From NCBI GenBank assembly GCA_030639305.1, contig DAOWCY010000034.1:1-44737 (forward strand): a stretch of DNA of 44,737 nucleotides, given 5' to 3'. Origin of the DNA: JAGLQA01 sp023135565. Its GTDB lineage: Bacteria; Acidobacteriota; Aminicenantia; UBA2199. The position numbers were made by a program, and so were the translations under genes. Position 1 is the stretch's first letter, and every line of letters starts with the position of its first letter. This document shows positions 1 through 6,905 of this stretch, piece after piece. The notes under the pieces were generated by a model. That model was not told the origin of the DNA, did no database searches, and worked only from the letters and a program-made list of their open reading frames with translations.

Positions 1-2
1 AT

Positions 3-281
3 ATATCGGAAACAAAAGATATGGCCCCGGAAAAATTAGAAAAAATATTGAAAGAGAGCGAAATAGAAGGAGGTGATATTATGCCGACATTAGCTCAACG
101 GCTGCGCGATGAAGGAAAAGAAAAAGGAATGAAAGAAGGAAGGAAAGAAGGAATGAAAGAAGGAATGAAAGAAGGTAAAACTGAAACCGCCAGGCGGATG
201 TTGAATGATGATTTTTCCATTGAGAGTATAGTCAAGTACACCGGTTTAACAAAAAAAGAGATAAATGCCCTCATGCACTAA
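3..281 (+). CDS. C-terminal part of an Rpn-family (PD-(D/E)XK, transposase_31-like) nuclease, cut by the window edge
   Basis: The reading frame is open to the left edge, so this is only the tail of a gene. It ends in the features common at the C-terminus of Rpn/YhgA-like recombination-promoting nucleases: a run of KEG/KEGM repeats (residues about 40-58 of the visible part), a short helix with 'ETARRML', and 'SIESIVKYTGLTKKEI', which resembles the helix-turn-helix-like end of these proteins. The catalytic domain lies outside the window. The KEGM region is encoded by an imperfect 12-base tandem repeat (about 127-176), a place where slippage could change protein length. The internal ATG at 81 follows a good GGAGG, but in-frame coding continues upstream of it, so it is probably not the real start. 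The assignment rests on tail composition only. Confidence 0.5.
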   Translation: MSETKDMAPEKLEKILKESEIEGGDIMPTLAQRLRDEGKEKGMKEGRKEGMKEGMKEGKTETARRMLNDDFSIESIVKYTGLTKKEINALMH

Positions 282-304
282 GCGATTATAGAACGGGAGC
301 AAGC

Positions 305-403
305 ATGACTATAGTTGTCCCGGCCGGCATGGTGCACCGGTTTTGTACCAACGACGGTCAGGGAATGAAATTTGTTGTCGTCATGTTCGGAGAAGGAGTC
401 TAA
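305..403 (+). pseudogene. Remnant of a cupin-domain protein (last 32 codons)
   Basis: A 32-codon frame from ATG 305 to TAA 401-403 encodes 'VPAGMVHRF' followed by a short strand and 'KFVVVMFGEGV'. This is the final beta-hairpin of a small cupin barrel, where the pattern [IV]PAG-x-x-HRF contributes the last metal-binding histidine. The rest of a roughly 100-residue cupin is missing. The frame upstream is open but overlaps the Rpn gene and shows no cupin sequence. A GGAG-like site precedes the ATG, so a peptide could be made, but it could not fold as a cupin. It is most likely debris from a deletion or rearrangement between the Rpn gene and the ankyrin gene. Confidence 0.5.
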
Positions 404-404
404 A

Positions 405-2270
405 ATGTCGAAACAGGACAAACTATTAAAAGCAATTTTAGAAAAAGATGTCGAAAAAATCAAGAAAGCGTTGAAACCCGGTTTTTTGGGGATGATCGAA
501 GCTGCCGACGTGAACGCCCCCTCAGCAGGAGACTGGCCCGGCTGGACGGCAGTGATGGCCGCTGCTGAGAAAGGGCTGCTGGAGATCATCGAAGTTCTTT
601 TGGAACACGGCGCGGATATCAATGCCGCGGATAAGAAGGGCGAAACCCCGCTGACCATCGCCTTAAGAAAGGACCACCGAAAAGCTGCCGAAACCTTGAT
701 CCAGCGCAGCGCAGACGTTCACGCCAAAACCAAAAAAGGTAACAGACCGCTGCACATCGCCGTCGGCAAAGGTTTTGAAAAAATAGTGGACACGCTTGTT
801 ACCCGGGGCGCGGAGATAGACGCTAAGAACGACCACGGCGACACCGCCCTGCTAACCGCCCTCATCAACAAGCGGCAAAAAATGGCCGAAATGTTCCTAA
901 CTAAAGGGGCAGCCGTAAATGCGCGCAATCAGAAAGGCAATTCGGCGCTGCTTTTGGCCTCAGCGGCTGGCTATACCGGCATGGTGGCAGCCCTGCTTTC
1001 CCGCGGCGCCGGGCTCGAAGTAAAAAATGCCGACGGCGACACCCCCCTGACCGCAGCTTTAACCCATGGCCACCAAGAGATCGCCACAGCCCTGTTAAAA
1101 AAAGGCGCCGATATAAAAACCGCCAATAATAAAGGAAATACAGCGCTGATCCTAAGCGCTCGGCACGGTTTCCAGGCTATTGTCGAAACGCTCCTAAAGC
1201 GGGACGCTGATTTTTCCGCCGTGAATAATGCTGGTGAAACCGCTCTTTCCACGGCTAAGAAAAACAAAAAAGACGATATTGTCCGGCTCATCCAGGCTAA
1301 AATAAAGGCAAAAACGGCAGCCGTGGATTTAGCCAAAAGCGGCAAGATAGAGAAGATCAAAGAACAGTTGGAGAAGGGATTCGATGTGAATACCCGCAAG
1401 TCGAACGGCGTCACCATGCTTTTGTTGTCCGCCCGGCACGGTCACGGGGAGTTAGTGGAGTTCCTTCTCGCATCTGGAGCCGACCCGCACTTAGAAGACA
1501 GGAACGGCAATACGGCTTTGATTTTGGCCGCCCAAAAAGGTCATAAAGAGATTGTCGAGCAATTGCTTCATGTAGGTGCGGACGTAGACGACATGAACGA
1601 AGCGGCCTGGAATCCCCTCATGTTTGCCGCTGTTTCCGGCGATAAGGAGATCATGGAACTGCTGCTGGACCAGGGCGCCAACATAAATCTCGGCGGCAAT
1701 GGCCCCTGGCTGAAATCCTGCCTACAGGAGGAATTCAAAGATTTAAGAAAAGGAGAACCTGCATCCGAAACCGGCGGCGGCACAAAAGCTCAAGCTGTCG
1801 AATTTTTTAAAGCCGCGGAAAAAGGTGACTGGAAAGAAGTCAACAAACAATTAAAAGCCGGAACCGATATAAATATTCGGAATGAAGCAGGCGCCACCGC
1901 ATTGATTACCGCTGCTTTTTTGGGGCACAAAGCCTTGTGTTTCCGGCTCATATTGGCCGGGATAGGTGTTGCAGCAGCGGATGAGCGAGGATTTAACGCC
2001 TTAATGACCACCTGCGAAAGCGAGAAAGAGTTATTGGATATAACGGCATTTTTAATAATGAGGGGGGTGCCGGTAGGCACCGCCGGTTCCGGCGGAACCA
2101 CCGCCTTGATGAATGCGGCCAAAATGGGACATTATCGTATCGTAAAATATCTTATTGCGCAGGGAGCCGCTCTTGACAAAAAGGACCGGGACGGGGCAAC
2201 CGCATCGAACCGGGCGGAGGAACATGGCCATAAGGAAGTCGTCAAGCTGCTCGATTCAGCAGCGGCCTAA
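405..2270 (+). CDS. Ankyrin-repeat protein, about 16 repeats
   Basis: The 621-residue protein is almost wholly ankyrin repeats of 33 residues with the pattern G-x-T-A/P-L-x-x-A-A-x-x-G-H-x-x-I-V-x-x-L-L-x-x-G-A-D-h-N. I count about 16, with a break near residues 300-330 ('AKSGKIEKIKEQLEKG') and another near 425-465 where a repeat is replaced by a GGG-containing linker. There is no signal peptide, membrane segment or catalytic domain, so a cytoplasmic protein-binding scaffold is the reasonable role; the partner is unknown. The start at 405 is chosen because GGAGAAGGAG lies just upstream and the protein then begins MSKQDKLL, a normal capping helix. An earlier in-frame start at 372 would add residues encoded by the cupin remnant. 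It stands alone; the next gene is 314 bases away. Confidence 0.9.
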   Translation: MSKQDKLLKAILEKDVEKIKKALKPGFLGMIEAADVNAPSAGDWPGWTAVMAAAEKGLLEIIEVLLEHGADINAADKKGETPLTIALRKDHRKAAETLIQRSADVHAKTKKGNRPLHIAVGKGFEKIVDTLVTRGAEIDAKNDHGDTALLTALINKRQKMAEMFLTKGAAVNARNQKGNSALLLASAAGYTGMVAALLSRGAGLEVKNADGDTPLTAALTHGHQEIATALLKKGADIKTANNKGNTALILSARHGFQAIVETLLKRDADFSAVNNAGETALSTAKKNKKDDIVRLIQAKIKAKTAAVDLAKSGKIEKIKEQLEKGFDVNTRKSNGVTMLLLSARHGHGELVEFLLASGADPHLEDRNGNTALILAAQKGHKEIVEQLLHVGADVDDMNEAAWNPLMFAAVSGDKEIMELLLDQGANINLGGNGPWLKSCLQEEFKDLRKGEPASETGGGTKAQAVEFFKAAEKGDWKEVNKQLKAGTDINIRNEAGATALITAAFLGHKALCFRLILAGIGVAAADERGFNALMTTCESEKELLDITAFLIMRGVPVGTAGSGGTTALMNAAKMGHYRIVKYLIAQGAALDKKDRDGATASNRAEEHGHKEVVKLLDSAAA

Positions 2271-2427
2271 AATCAATGATCAATGATAAAAGCTTCGCTA
2301 CCGGAGTTCGGAACTGAGTCGCCGGAGTCAAAACCCCCGCTGCCGGAGTTCAGAAGTGCGGGGGGGGAGTACTTCCGAAGTGCGCAGGATTAGATTACTT
2401 GCAACTTGATTTTCCTGCCCCAGGGAC

Positions 2428-2456
2428 TTGACAAGCAGTCCAAAATAGATTATTAC
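2428..2456 (+). promoter_or_regulatory. Candidate sigma70 promoter for the tolC-ABC exporter operon
   Basis: A perfect -35 TTGACA (2428-2433) is followed after 17 bases by TATTAC (2451-2456, 4 of 6 matches to TATAAT). The mRNA would start near 2463 and have a leader of about 120 bases that includes the hairpin at 2478-2492. Confidence 0.45.
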
Positions 2457-2477
2457 TATCTATTATGTTTTTTAAGA

Positions 2478-2492
2478 GGGGGCGGCGCCCCC
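2478..2492. repeat. GC-rich hairpin repeat, GGGGGC-GGC-GCCCCC type
   Basis: A perfect 6-bp stem with a 3-base loop, followed by CCTATGAGGGGC. The same hairpin occurs at 24750-24764, and relatives with other stem sequences are at 10507-10521, 33075-33087 and 39162-39174. There is no U-run after it, so it is not a classical terminator. Confidence 0.7.
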
Positions 2493-2584
2493 ACCCTATG
2501 AGGGGCCAGGGGATTTCAAGTCCACCCAGGTTGACCCCAAAGCTTGTAAACTTCAAGGAAGTATTAGTAACAAGGAATATAAAA

Positions 2585-3895
2585 ATGAAAAAAGTATTAT
2601 TTTTCCTGCTCTACTGCGCCCTGCTTATTTTGCCGCTGGAGGCCGAAATTTCCATGAAAGAGGCTGTGCAAAAAGGCATCGAGATTAATGCGGTTTACCA
2701 AAACCATCTCTTAGAAAGCCGTTCCATCGAACTGGCCAAAAAGACCGCCCTTTTGAAAAAACGGTTCAACGTAGATTCCGGGGGCGCGTATCTTTTTAAA
2801 TCGCAGCAAATGGAGATCGTCCTGCCGGATATGAACCCGGCGCCGGGCGTGGTCATCCCGGGTGCAGGCATGTTAGCCGGGGCAAAACACAATTACGATC
2901 TCAAACTCTCCCTCAGCCAGCCTTTGTATACCGGCGGAATCCTAAGCAGCGCGGTAAAATTGGAAACAGTCCGGCTGGCTGTAGAAAAAAACCGTACCCG
3001 GCTCAGCCAGATCGAAATCGCCGCCGAAATCAAAACATCTTATTTCAATTACCGCTTACTGCAAAACAGGCTGGTTTCTTTGGATAGTTTGCTCAAACAA
3101 CTAAGCCTGCACCAGGAGAGGTTACAGAACTATTTCCGGGAAGAATTGATCAAAAAAAGCGACCTGCTGGAAACCGAAGCCCGCATCCAGGAGCAATTGC
3201 TTAACCGCCGGGACCTGCTGAACTTGATAGAAAAAGAAAAAATCAATTTCAAAACCCTGTGCGGTTTCGATATTTCCGAAGTAGAAAAAAACTACAGCGA
3301 AAAAGAGAACGCCTTTACCCGGGTTTTTGCCGAGTTTAAGGCAGCTCACCCGGTGCTGAAGACTTTAGCCGAACAAACAAAGGGCCTAAAGATCAGGGAA
3401 ACCATGATAAAAGGTGAATACATGCCGCGGGTAGGCAGTTTTGCTGAAATCCACTATGGCAAACCGGGCATCGATTTTTTCAAAAACGAATGGTCCCTTT
3501 ATTTTCAAGGTGGATTCAGCATCAGCTTTAAGATTTTCGATTGGGGGCGGTTGAAGCGCCAGGTGCAGATCGTTCGTTACGGCGCGGAAAAACTGGAAAA
3601 CGAGCAGGCGGATTTCATAAAAATGGCGGAAAAGCGTTTCAGGCAGTTGTATGCCGCCAAGAAGTCCGCTGAAGAGAAATTAGAAACCGTAAAAAAGCTG
3701 CTGCAAATCGCCGCTGAGGATATAGATTTAAAAAAGGAGCTGTTAGATGAGCAGCAGATCGCTAATATCGACTATTTAGGCGCCCTGACGCGCCGGGAAG
3801 GGTACTTATCCCGGCAAAACACCATCCGGGCGCAGTTAGAATTAATAAAAGTGAATATAACCCGGTTAACCGGCCTATTCGAGGAGGCAAAATGA
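2585..3895 (+). CDS. TolC-family outer-membrane efflux channel protein
   Basis: The 436-residue protein begins with a clear signal peptide (MKKVLFFLLYCALLILPLEA) and has the duplicated architecture of outer-membrane efflux proteins: long amphipathic helices separated by short beta segments. Examples are 'LSLSQPLYTGG' near residue 110 and 'GGFSISFKIFDWGRL' near residue 310, the paired strands that build the trans-outer-membrane barrel. Length is normal for the family. The start at 2585 precedes the signal peptide; an extension to 2465 would put repeat-encoded sequence in front of it and is rejected. The stop overlaps the next start (ATGA at 3892-3895), so translation is coupled to the HlyD-like adaptor. 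It would form the outer-membrane exit duct for the pump encoded downstream. Confidence 0.88.
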   Translation: MKKVLFFLLYCALLILPLEAEISMKEAVQKGIEINAVYQNHLLESRSIELAKKTALLKKRFNVDSGGAYLFKSQQMEIVLPDMNPAPGVVIPGAGMLAGAKHNYDLKLSLSQPLYTGGILSSAVKLETVRLAVEKNRTRLSQIEIAAEIKTSYFNYRLLQNRLVSLDSLLKQLSLHQERLQNYFREELIKKSDLLETEARIQEQLLNRRDLLNLIEKEKINFKTLCGFDISEVEKNYSEKENAFTRVFAEFKAAHPVLKTLAEQTKGLKIRETMIKGEYMPRVGSFAEIHYGKPGIDFFKNEWSLYFQGGFSISFKIFDWGRLKRQVQIVRYGAEKLENEQADFIKMAEKRFRQLYAAKKSAEEKLETVKKLLQIAAEDIDLKKELLDEQQIANIDYLGALTRREGYLSRQNTIRAQLELIKVNITRLTGLFEEAK

Positions 3896-4800
3896 AAGAG
3901 GCAAGTAATAAAAAAATATTATTGTTTTTAATAGTAATTTTGGTTTTTTTGACCTGTTGCGGTGATGGGCAGGGGGATAAAATAGCCGCTCCCGGGGTGG
4001 TTGACGGCGATATTATTACGGTAAAATCCCAGGCAGCCGGGATCGTAGAGCAGTTCTTGTTCAAAGAAGGTGAAAAAGTTGAGAAAGGGGCGCTGATAGC
4101 CAAAATCAACAGCGACAAAGTAGAAAACCAGGTAAAAGAATTAGAAATCGCCAAGAAAGAGATCGAGATCAACCGCGCAAAGCTGATAAAAAAAAGAACC
4201 TTAGTCAAAAAGAACTTAGAATACCTGGGCAAGCAAGCGCAGCGGTTTAAGCGGTTGGAGAAGAGTCGTTCCCTGGCCGGGGAGAAAGTAGAGAACATGG
4301 AACTAAAGCTTTTAGAAGCCGAAACCGCTGCTTTTGATCTGGAAAAGGGGTTAGCTGCTTTAGACGTGCAGGAAGAGAGGATCGCCAACAAGAAAGAGTA
4401 CTTAGAATTGATTTTGAAAGATCACCGTATCGCGGCCCCGTCTGCCGGCGTGATCATCGAAAAATTCGTGTCTGCCGGGGAGAATGTGTTTCCTAACAGT
4501 GCGGTGGTTGATATTTTGGATTATTCCAGTCTTTACGTCGAGGTTTTCATCGAAGAAGGTGAAATTGCCGCATTGAAGCTGGGCCGGTCGGCGTCTATTT
4601 TGGTAGACGGCATGGAGGGCAAACCTATTGCCGGAGTGATTAGTTATTTCGGCAGGAAAGCGGAGTTTTCACCCAAGTATATCGTATCAGAGAAGGAGCG
4701 CAAAGCGCTGCTTTACCGGGTAAAAGTCAAAGTTGATGACAACGACGCATTAAAAGTAGGCATGCCTGTAACAGTAGAGTTCAAGACGAATATCGAATGA
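3892..4800 (+). CDS. HlyD/YbhG-type periplasmic adaptor (membrane fusion protein) of the exporter
   Basis: 302 residues. An N-terminal hydrophobic segment (about 8-21) ends in two cysteines (22-23), either a poor lipobox or a plain membrane anchor. A split biotinyl/lipoyl-like domain follows: the first half is 'VKSQAAGIVEQFLFKEGEKVEKG' in pieces near residues 44-66, and the second begins at 'RIAAPSAGVI' after a coiled-coil hairpin of about 90 residues. A beta-barrel domain ends with 'KVGMPVTVEF'. This is the architecture of YbhG and related RND/ABC adaptors that bridge an inner-membrane ABC transporter to TolC. It is preceded by a strong GAGGAGG site and overlaps tolC by 4 bases. The next gene is separated by 148 bases containing a hairpin element but lies in the same direction and very probably in the same operon. 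Confidence 0.88.
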   Translation: MKEASNKKILLFLIVILVFLTCCGDGQGDKIAAPGVVDGDIITVKSQAAGIVEQFLFKEGEKVEKGALIAKINSDKVENQVKELEIAKKEIEINRAKLIKKRTLVKKNLEYLGKQAQRFKRLEKSRSLAGEKVENMELKLLEAETAAFDLEKGLAALDVQEERIANKKEYLELILKDHRIAAPSAGVIIEKFVSAGENVFPNSAVVDILDYSSLYVEVFIEEGEIAALKLGRSASILVDGMEGKPIAGVISYFGRKAEFSPKYIVSEKERKALLYRVKVKVDDNDALKVGMPVTVEFKTNIE

Positions 4801-4882
4801 TGAACATCGAACACCGAATATCGAAGGAGGCGCGCAATATTCTCAGCCAATTATCGAGAGCAGAGTGCTCAAACGTTTGCTC

Positions 4883-4944
4883 AATAGAAGTTTTTGGAGG
4901 TGTCGGAACCTTTTTTCAAAAAGGTTCTGACCCGCCGGAGGCAA
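4883..4944 (+). repeat. Hairpin element (forward), left arm of a 62-bp perfect inverted pair
   Basis: Contains the stem GGAACCTTTTTT...AAAAAGGTTC and ends in GCCGGAGGCAA, whose GGAGG is the ribosome-binding site of the ATPase gene starting at 4949. It is identical over 62 bases to the reverse complement of 6709-6770. The DNA just upstream (4801-4825) carries another short repeat of ATCGAA/AATATCGAA type, also seen inside the coding region near 37521-37561. Confidence 0.85.
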
Positions 4945-4948
4945 ACAC

Positions 4949-5842
4949 ATGATAAAATTAGAAAACATATCAAAATCTTTTGGCCCTATTGAAGCCGTAA
5001 AGCAAGTTTCGTTTGAGATACGCCGCGGCACCATCACTATAATTACCGGTGCTGACGGCGCCGGTAAGTCTACTATTTTCAAAATGATGGTGGGCCTGAC
5101 AAAAAACGATTCCGGCGCCATCTATCTAAAAGGAGAAAAAATAGACAAAAACTACAGCAAAATCACAAGAATTACCGGTTACATGCCCGAGCGTTTTTCT
5201 TTGTACATGGATTTGAGTGTCGAAGAGAACATGAACTTTTTTGCCGACATCCACCAGGTGCCGAAAAAAAAAAGAGAAGAACGAAAAACCGAACTCTTAG
5301 AAAAAACCGGTATGAGTCCTTTTCGGGGTCGCAGGGCAGGCGCTCTTTCCGGCGGCATGAAGCAGAAATTAGCGCTTTCTACGATTCTTCTTTCCGCGCC
5401 GGAGATCATTATTTTAGACGAGCCTACTACCGGGGTTGACCCGCTTTCCCGGATCGAATTTTTCAATATCATCGAAGAGCTAAAAGCAGAAGGCAAAACC
5501 ATCGTCATCTCGACGCCTTACTTAGATGAAGCGGAGCGGGGTGATTACATTATTTTTTTGAAGGACGGCGGGATTATCCAGGAAGGCGCAATCGGCCACC
5601 TGAAACGGGATTTTCCGGCCAAATTGTACCGCGTACTGCCCCGGGGTAGTATTTTTGACGAGTTGAAGCGTTTAGAGAGCGTCCCGGAGTTAAAGAATGC
5701 AATTTATATCCGCGGCAAATACTTGAAGTACCTGCGCAGCGGGGAAAAAGACCACAGCCATCTAATCCAGGCGCAGAGCATAGCAGAAGAGCAGCCCAAG
5801 CTCGAAGACATCTATCTCTATTACGAAAGGAAGCAAGCATGA
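4949..5842 (+). CDS. ABC transporter ATPase, first of a pair (YbhF N-half-like), non-canonical Q- and H-loops
   Basis: 297 residues. Walker A is GADGAGKST (K40), the signature is LSGGM (133-137) and Walker B is 'IIILDEPTTGVDP'. Two conserved residues are changed: the Q-loop reads YMPERF with Glu81 where Gln is normal, and the switch histidine is replaced by Pro190 in 'STPYLDEAER'. A proline at this place is, to my knowledge, common in the first nucleotide-binding half of YbhF-type exporters. Paired with the second ATPase it would donate the intact LSGGM signature to the active site and itself form the degenerate site. About 80 C-terminal residues after the ABC core probably interact with the permeases. 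The start is set by the GGAGG of the preceding hairpin element, 8 bases upstream. Confidence 0.9.
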   Translation: MIKLENISKSFGPIEAVKQVSFEIRRGTITIITGADGAGKSTIFKMMVGLTKNDSGAIYLKGEKIDKNYSKITRITGYMPERFSLYMDLSVEENMNFFADIHQVPKKKREERKTELLEKTGMSPFRGRRAGALSGGMKQKLALSTILLSAPEIIILDEPTTGVDPLSRIEFFNIIEELKAEGKTIVISTPYLDEAERGDYIIFLKDGGIIQEGAIGHLKRDFPAKLYRVLPRGSIFDELKRLESVPELKNAIYIRGKYLKYLRSGEKDHSHLIQAQSIAEEQPKLEDIYLYYERKQA

Positions 5843-5860
5843 AGAAGACTGCCGCGAAGC

Positions 5861-5934
5861 GGCTCAACAAAAGTTTTTGGGGGGGTCCAGGGGGGCGCTT
5901 TTTCAAAAAAGCCCCCCTGGCCGCCGGAGGCAAG
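5861..5934 (+). repeat. Hairpin element (forward) with a GC-rich stem
   Basis: Stem GGGGGGCGCTTTTT / AAAAAAGCCCCCC followed by GGCCGCCGGAGGCAAG. The outer stem pairs are all G-C here, while other copies have A-T or mixed pairs at the same places. The GGAGG at the right end is placed to act as ribosome-binding site for the ATPase at 5939. Confidence 0.85.
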
Positions 5935-5938
5935 ATCT

Positions 5939-6694
5939 ATGTCTAATGGGATCAGTATCATCGAAGTTCGCGATCTGACTAAAAAGTTCGGTCATTTTAC
6001 CGCTGTGAACAATATTTGTTTTAGCATCGCAAAAGGCGAAATCCTCGGTTTTTTAGGTCCCAACGGGGCCGGGAAAACCACCACCATCAAAATGATCAAC
6101 GGCCTCTTAAAAATAACGTCGGGCCAGGTGCTGATCAAAGGCATGGACGCGGAAAAAAATCGCCGCGAAATCAAAAAAATAGTAGGCTATATGTCCCAAA
6201 AATTCTCTTTATATCCTTTGCTCAATTCTTTAGAGAACGTCGAGTTTTTCGGCGGCATTTCGGGCCTAAATAAAAGCCGGATCAGGGAAAAACAAAAAGA
6301 GATCGAAGCCTCTGTCAGCCTGCCTATTTTGAAACAAAAAGTAGCCGATATCCCGCCGGGCATCAAACAAAAAGTAGCACTTTTTGTTTGTTTGATGACG
6401 GACCCGGAGATTATTTTTTTGGATGAACCTACGTCCGGCGTTGACCCTGAAGTGAGGCGCAGTTTTTGGTCTGAAATTTACCGTTTGAAAAAAGAGGGCA
6501 AAACTATCCTGGTAAGCACTCATAATTTGGACGAAGTCGAATATGCGGACCGCATGTTGATTATCCACCAGGGAAACATAATATTGGAAGGCGAACCGGA
6601 CGCCCTATTAAAAAAGCACAACAAAGATTCCATAGAGACGCTTTTTAAAGATGCAATTTTAGACAGCGAGGGGACGGTGGAGACAAAAACATGA
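5939..6694 (+). CDS. ABC transporter ATPase, second of the pair (YbhF C-half-like), degenerate signature
   Basis: 251 residues. Walker A is GPNGAGKTT (K46), the Q-loop is GYMSQKF (canonical Gln), Walker B is 'IIFLDEPTSGVDP' and the switch histidine is H195 in 'STHNLDEVEYADRM'. The signature is PPGIKQK (near residue 140) in place of LSGGxxQ, as in second-half domains of YbhF-like proteins. In a heterodimer with the preceding ATPase, the site built from this Walker A/B/H and the partner's LSGGM would be fully consensus. The other site would lack both a switch histidine and a proper signature. In E. coli YbhF the two halves are fused; here they are separate genes 96 bases apart with a hairpin element between them. 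Confidence 0.9.
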   Translation: MSNGISIIEVRDLTKKFGHFTAVNNICFSIAKGEILGFLGPNGAGKTTTIKMINGLLKITSGQVLIKGMDAEKNRREIKKIVGYMSQKFSLYPLLNSLENVEFFGGISGLNKSRIREKQKEIEASVSLPILKQKVADIPPGIKQKVALFVCLMTDPEIIFLDEPTSGVDPEVRRSFWSEIYRLKKEGKTILVSTHNLDEVEYADRMLIIHQGNIILEGEPDALLKKHNKDSIETLFKDAILDSEGTVETKT

Positions 6695-6708
6695 GATTTA
6701 AGTCTTTT

Positions 6709-6770
6709 TTGCCTCCGGCGGGTCAGAACCTTTTTGAAAAAAGGTTCCGACACCTCCAAAAACTTCTATT
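6709..6770 (-). repeat. Hairpin element (reverse), right arm of the 62-bp inverted pair
   Basis: Exact reverse complement of 4883-4944. The two arms bracket the two ATPase genes. It begins 15 bases after the stop codon of the second ATPase gene. Confidence 0.9.
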
Positions 6771-6830
6771 TAGCCCAACATGTTGGCCAAATCTCCATCG
6801 TTGGCCGGGGGCGCAACCGTTTGCTCATCA

Positions 6831-6888
6831 GAAGTTTTGTTCAAACTTTTTCAAAAGTTTGGCCCCCGGCAGGGCCGCCGGAGGCAAG
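6831..6888 (+). repeat. Hairpin element (forward), CAAACTTTT/AAAAGTTTG stem
   Basis: A perfect 9-bp stem with a 2-base loop, then GGCCCCCGGCAGGGCCGCCGGAGGCAAG. This is the commonest variant in the window and the one found inside the three MITE-like elements. Its GGAGG lies 21 bases before the permease start at 6906, rather far for direct use. Confidence 0.85.
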
Positions 6889-6905
6889 TTAAAAGTAGGA
6901 AATTT

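Larger units (their letters stand above)
2271..2584. other. Intergenic region with a direct repeat, a hairpin and a promoter
   Basis: This 314-base stretch has no convincing gene. It holds an imperfect 20-base direct repeat (2297-2316 and 2339-2358, GCTrCCGGAGTTC core, 42 bases apart), a promoter-like pair at 2428-2456, and a strong hairpin at 2478-2492. The 40 codons upstream of the chosen tolC start are in frame but are encoded by this hairpin and its flank. Confidence 0.6.

Noticed and set aside
2465..2584. N-terminal extension of the TolC-like protein
   Set aside because: It would place 40 residues encoded by a hairpin and intergenic sequence in front of a normal signal peptide.
6780..6905. 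N-terminal extension of the first ABC-2 permease
   Set aside because: The extra codons are hairpin repeat DNA and would precede the natural start of the family.
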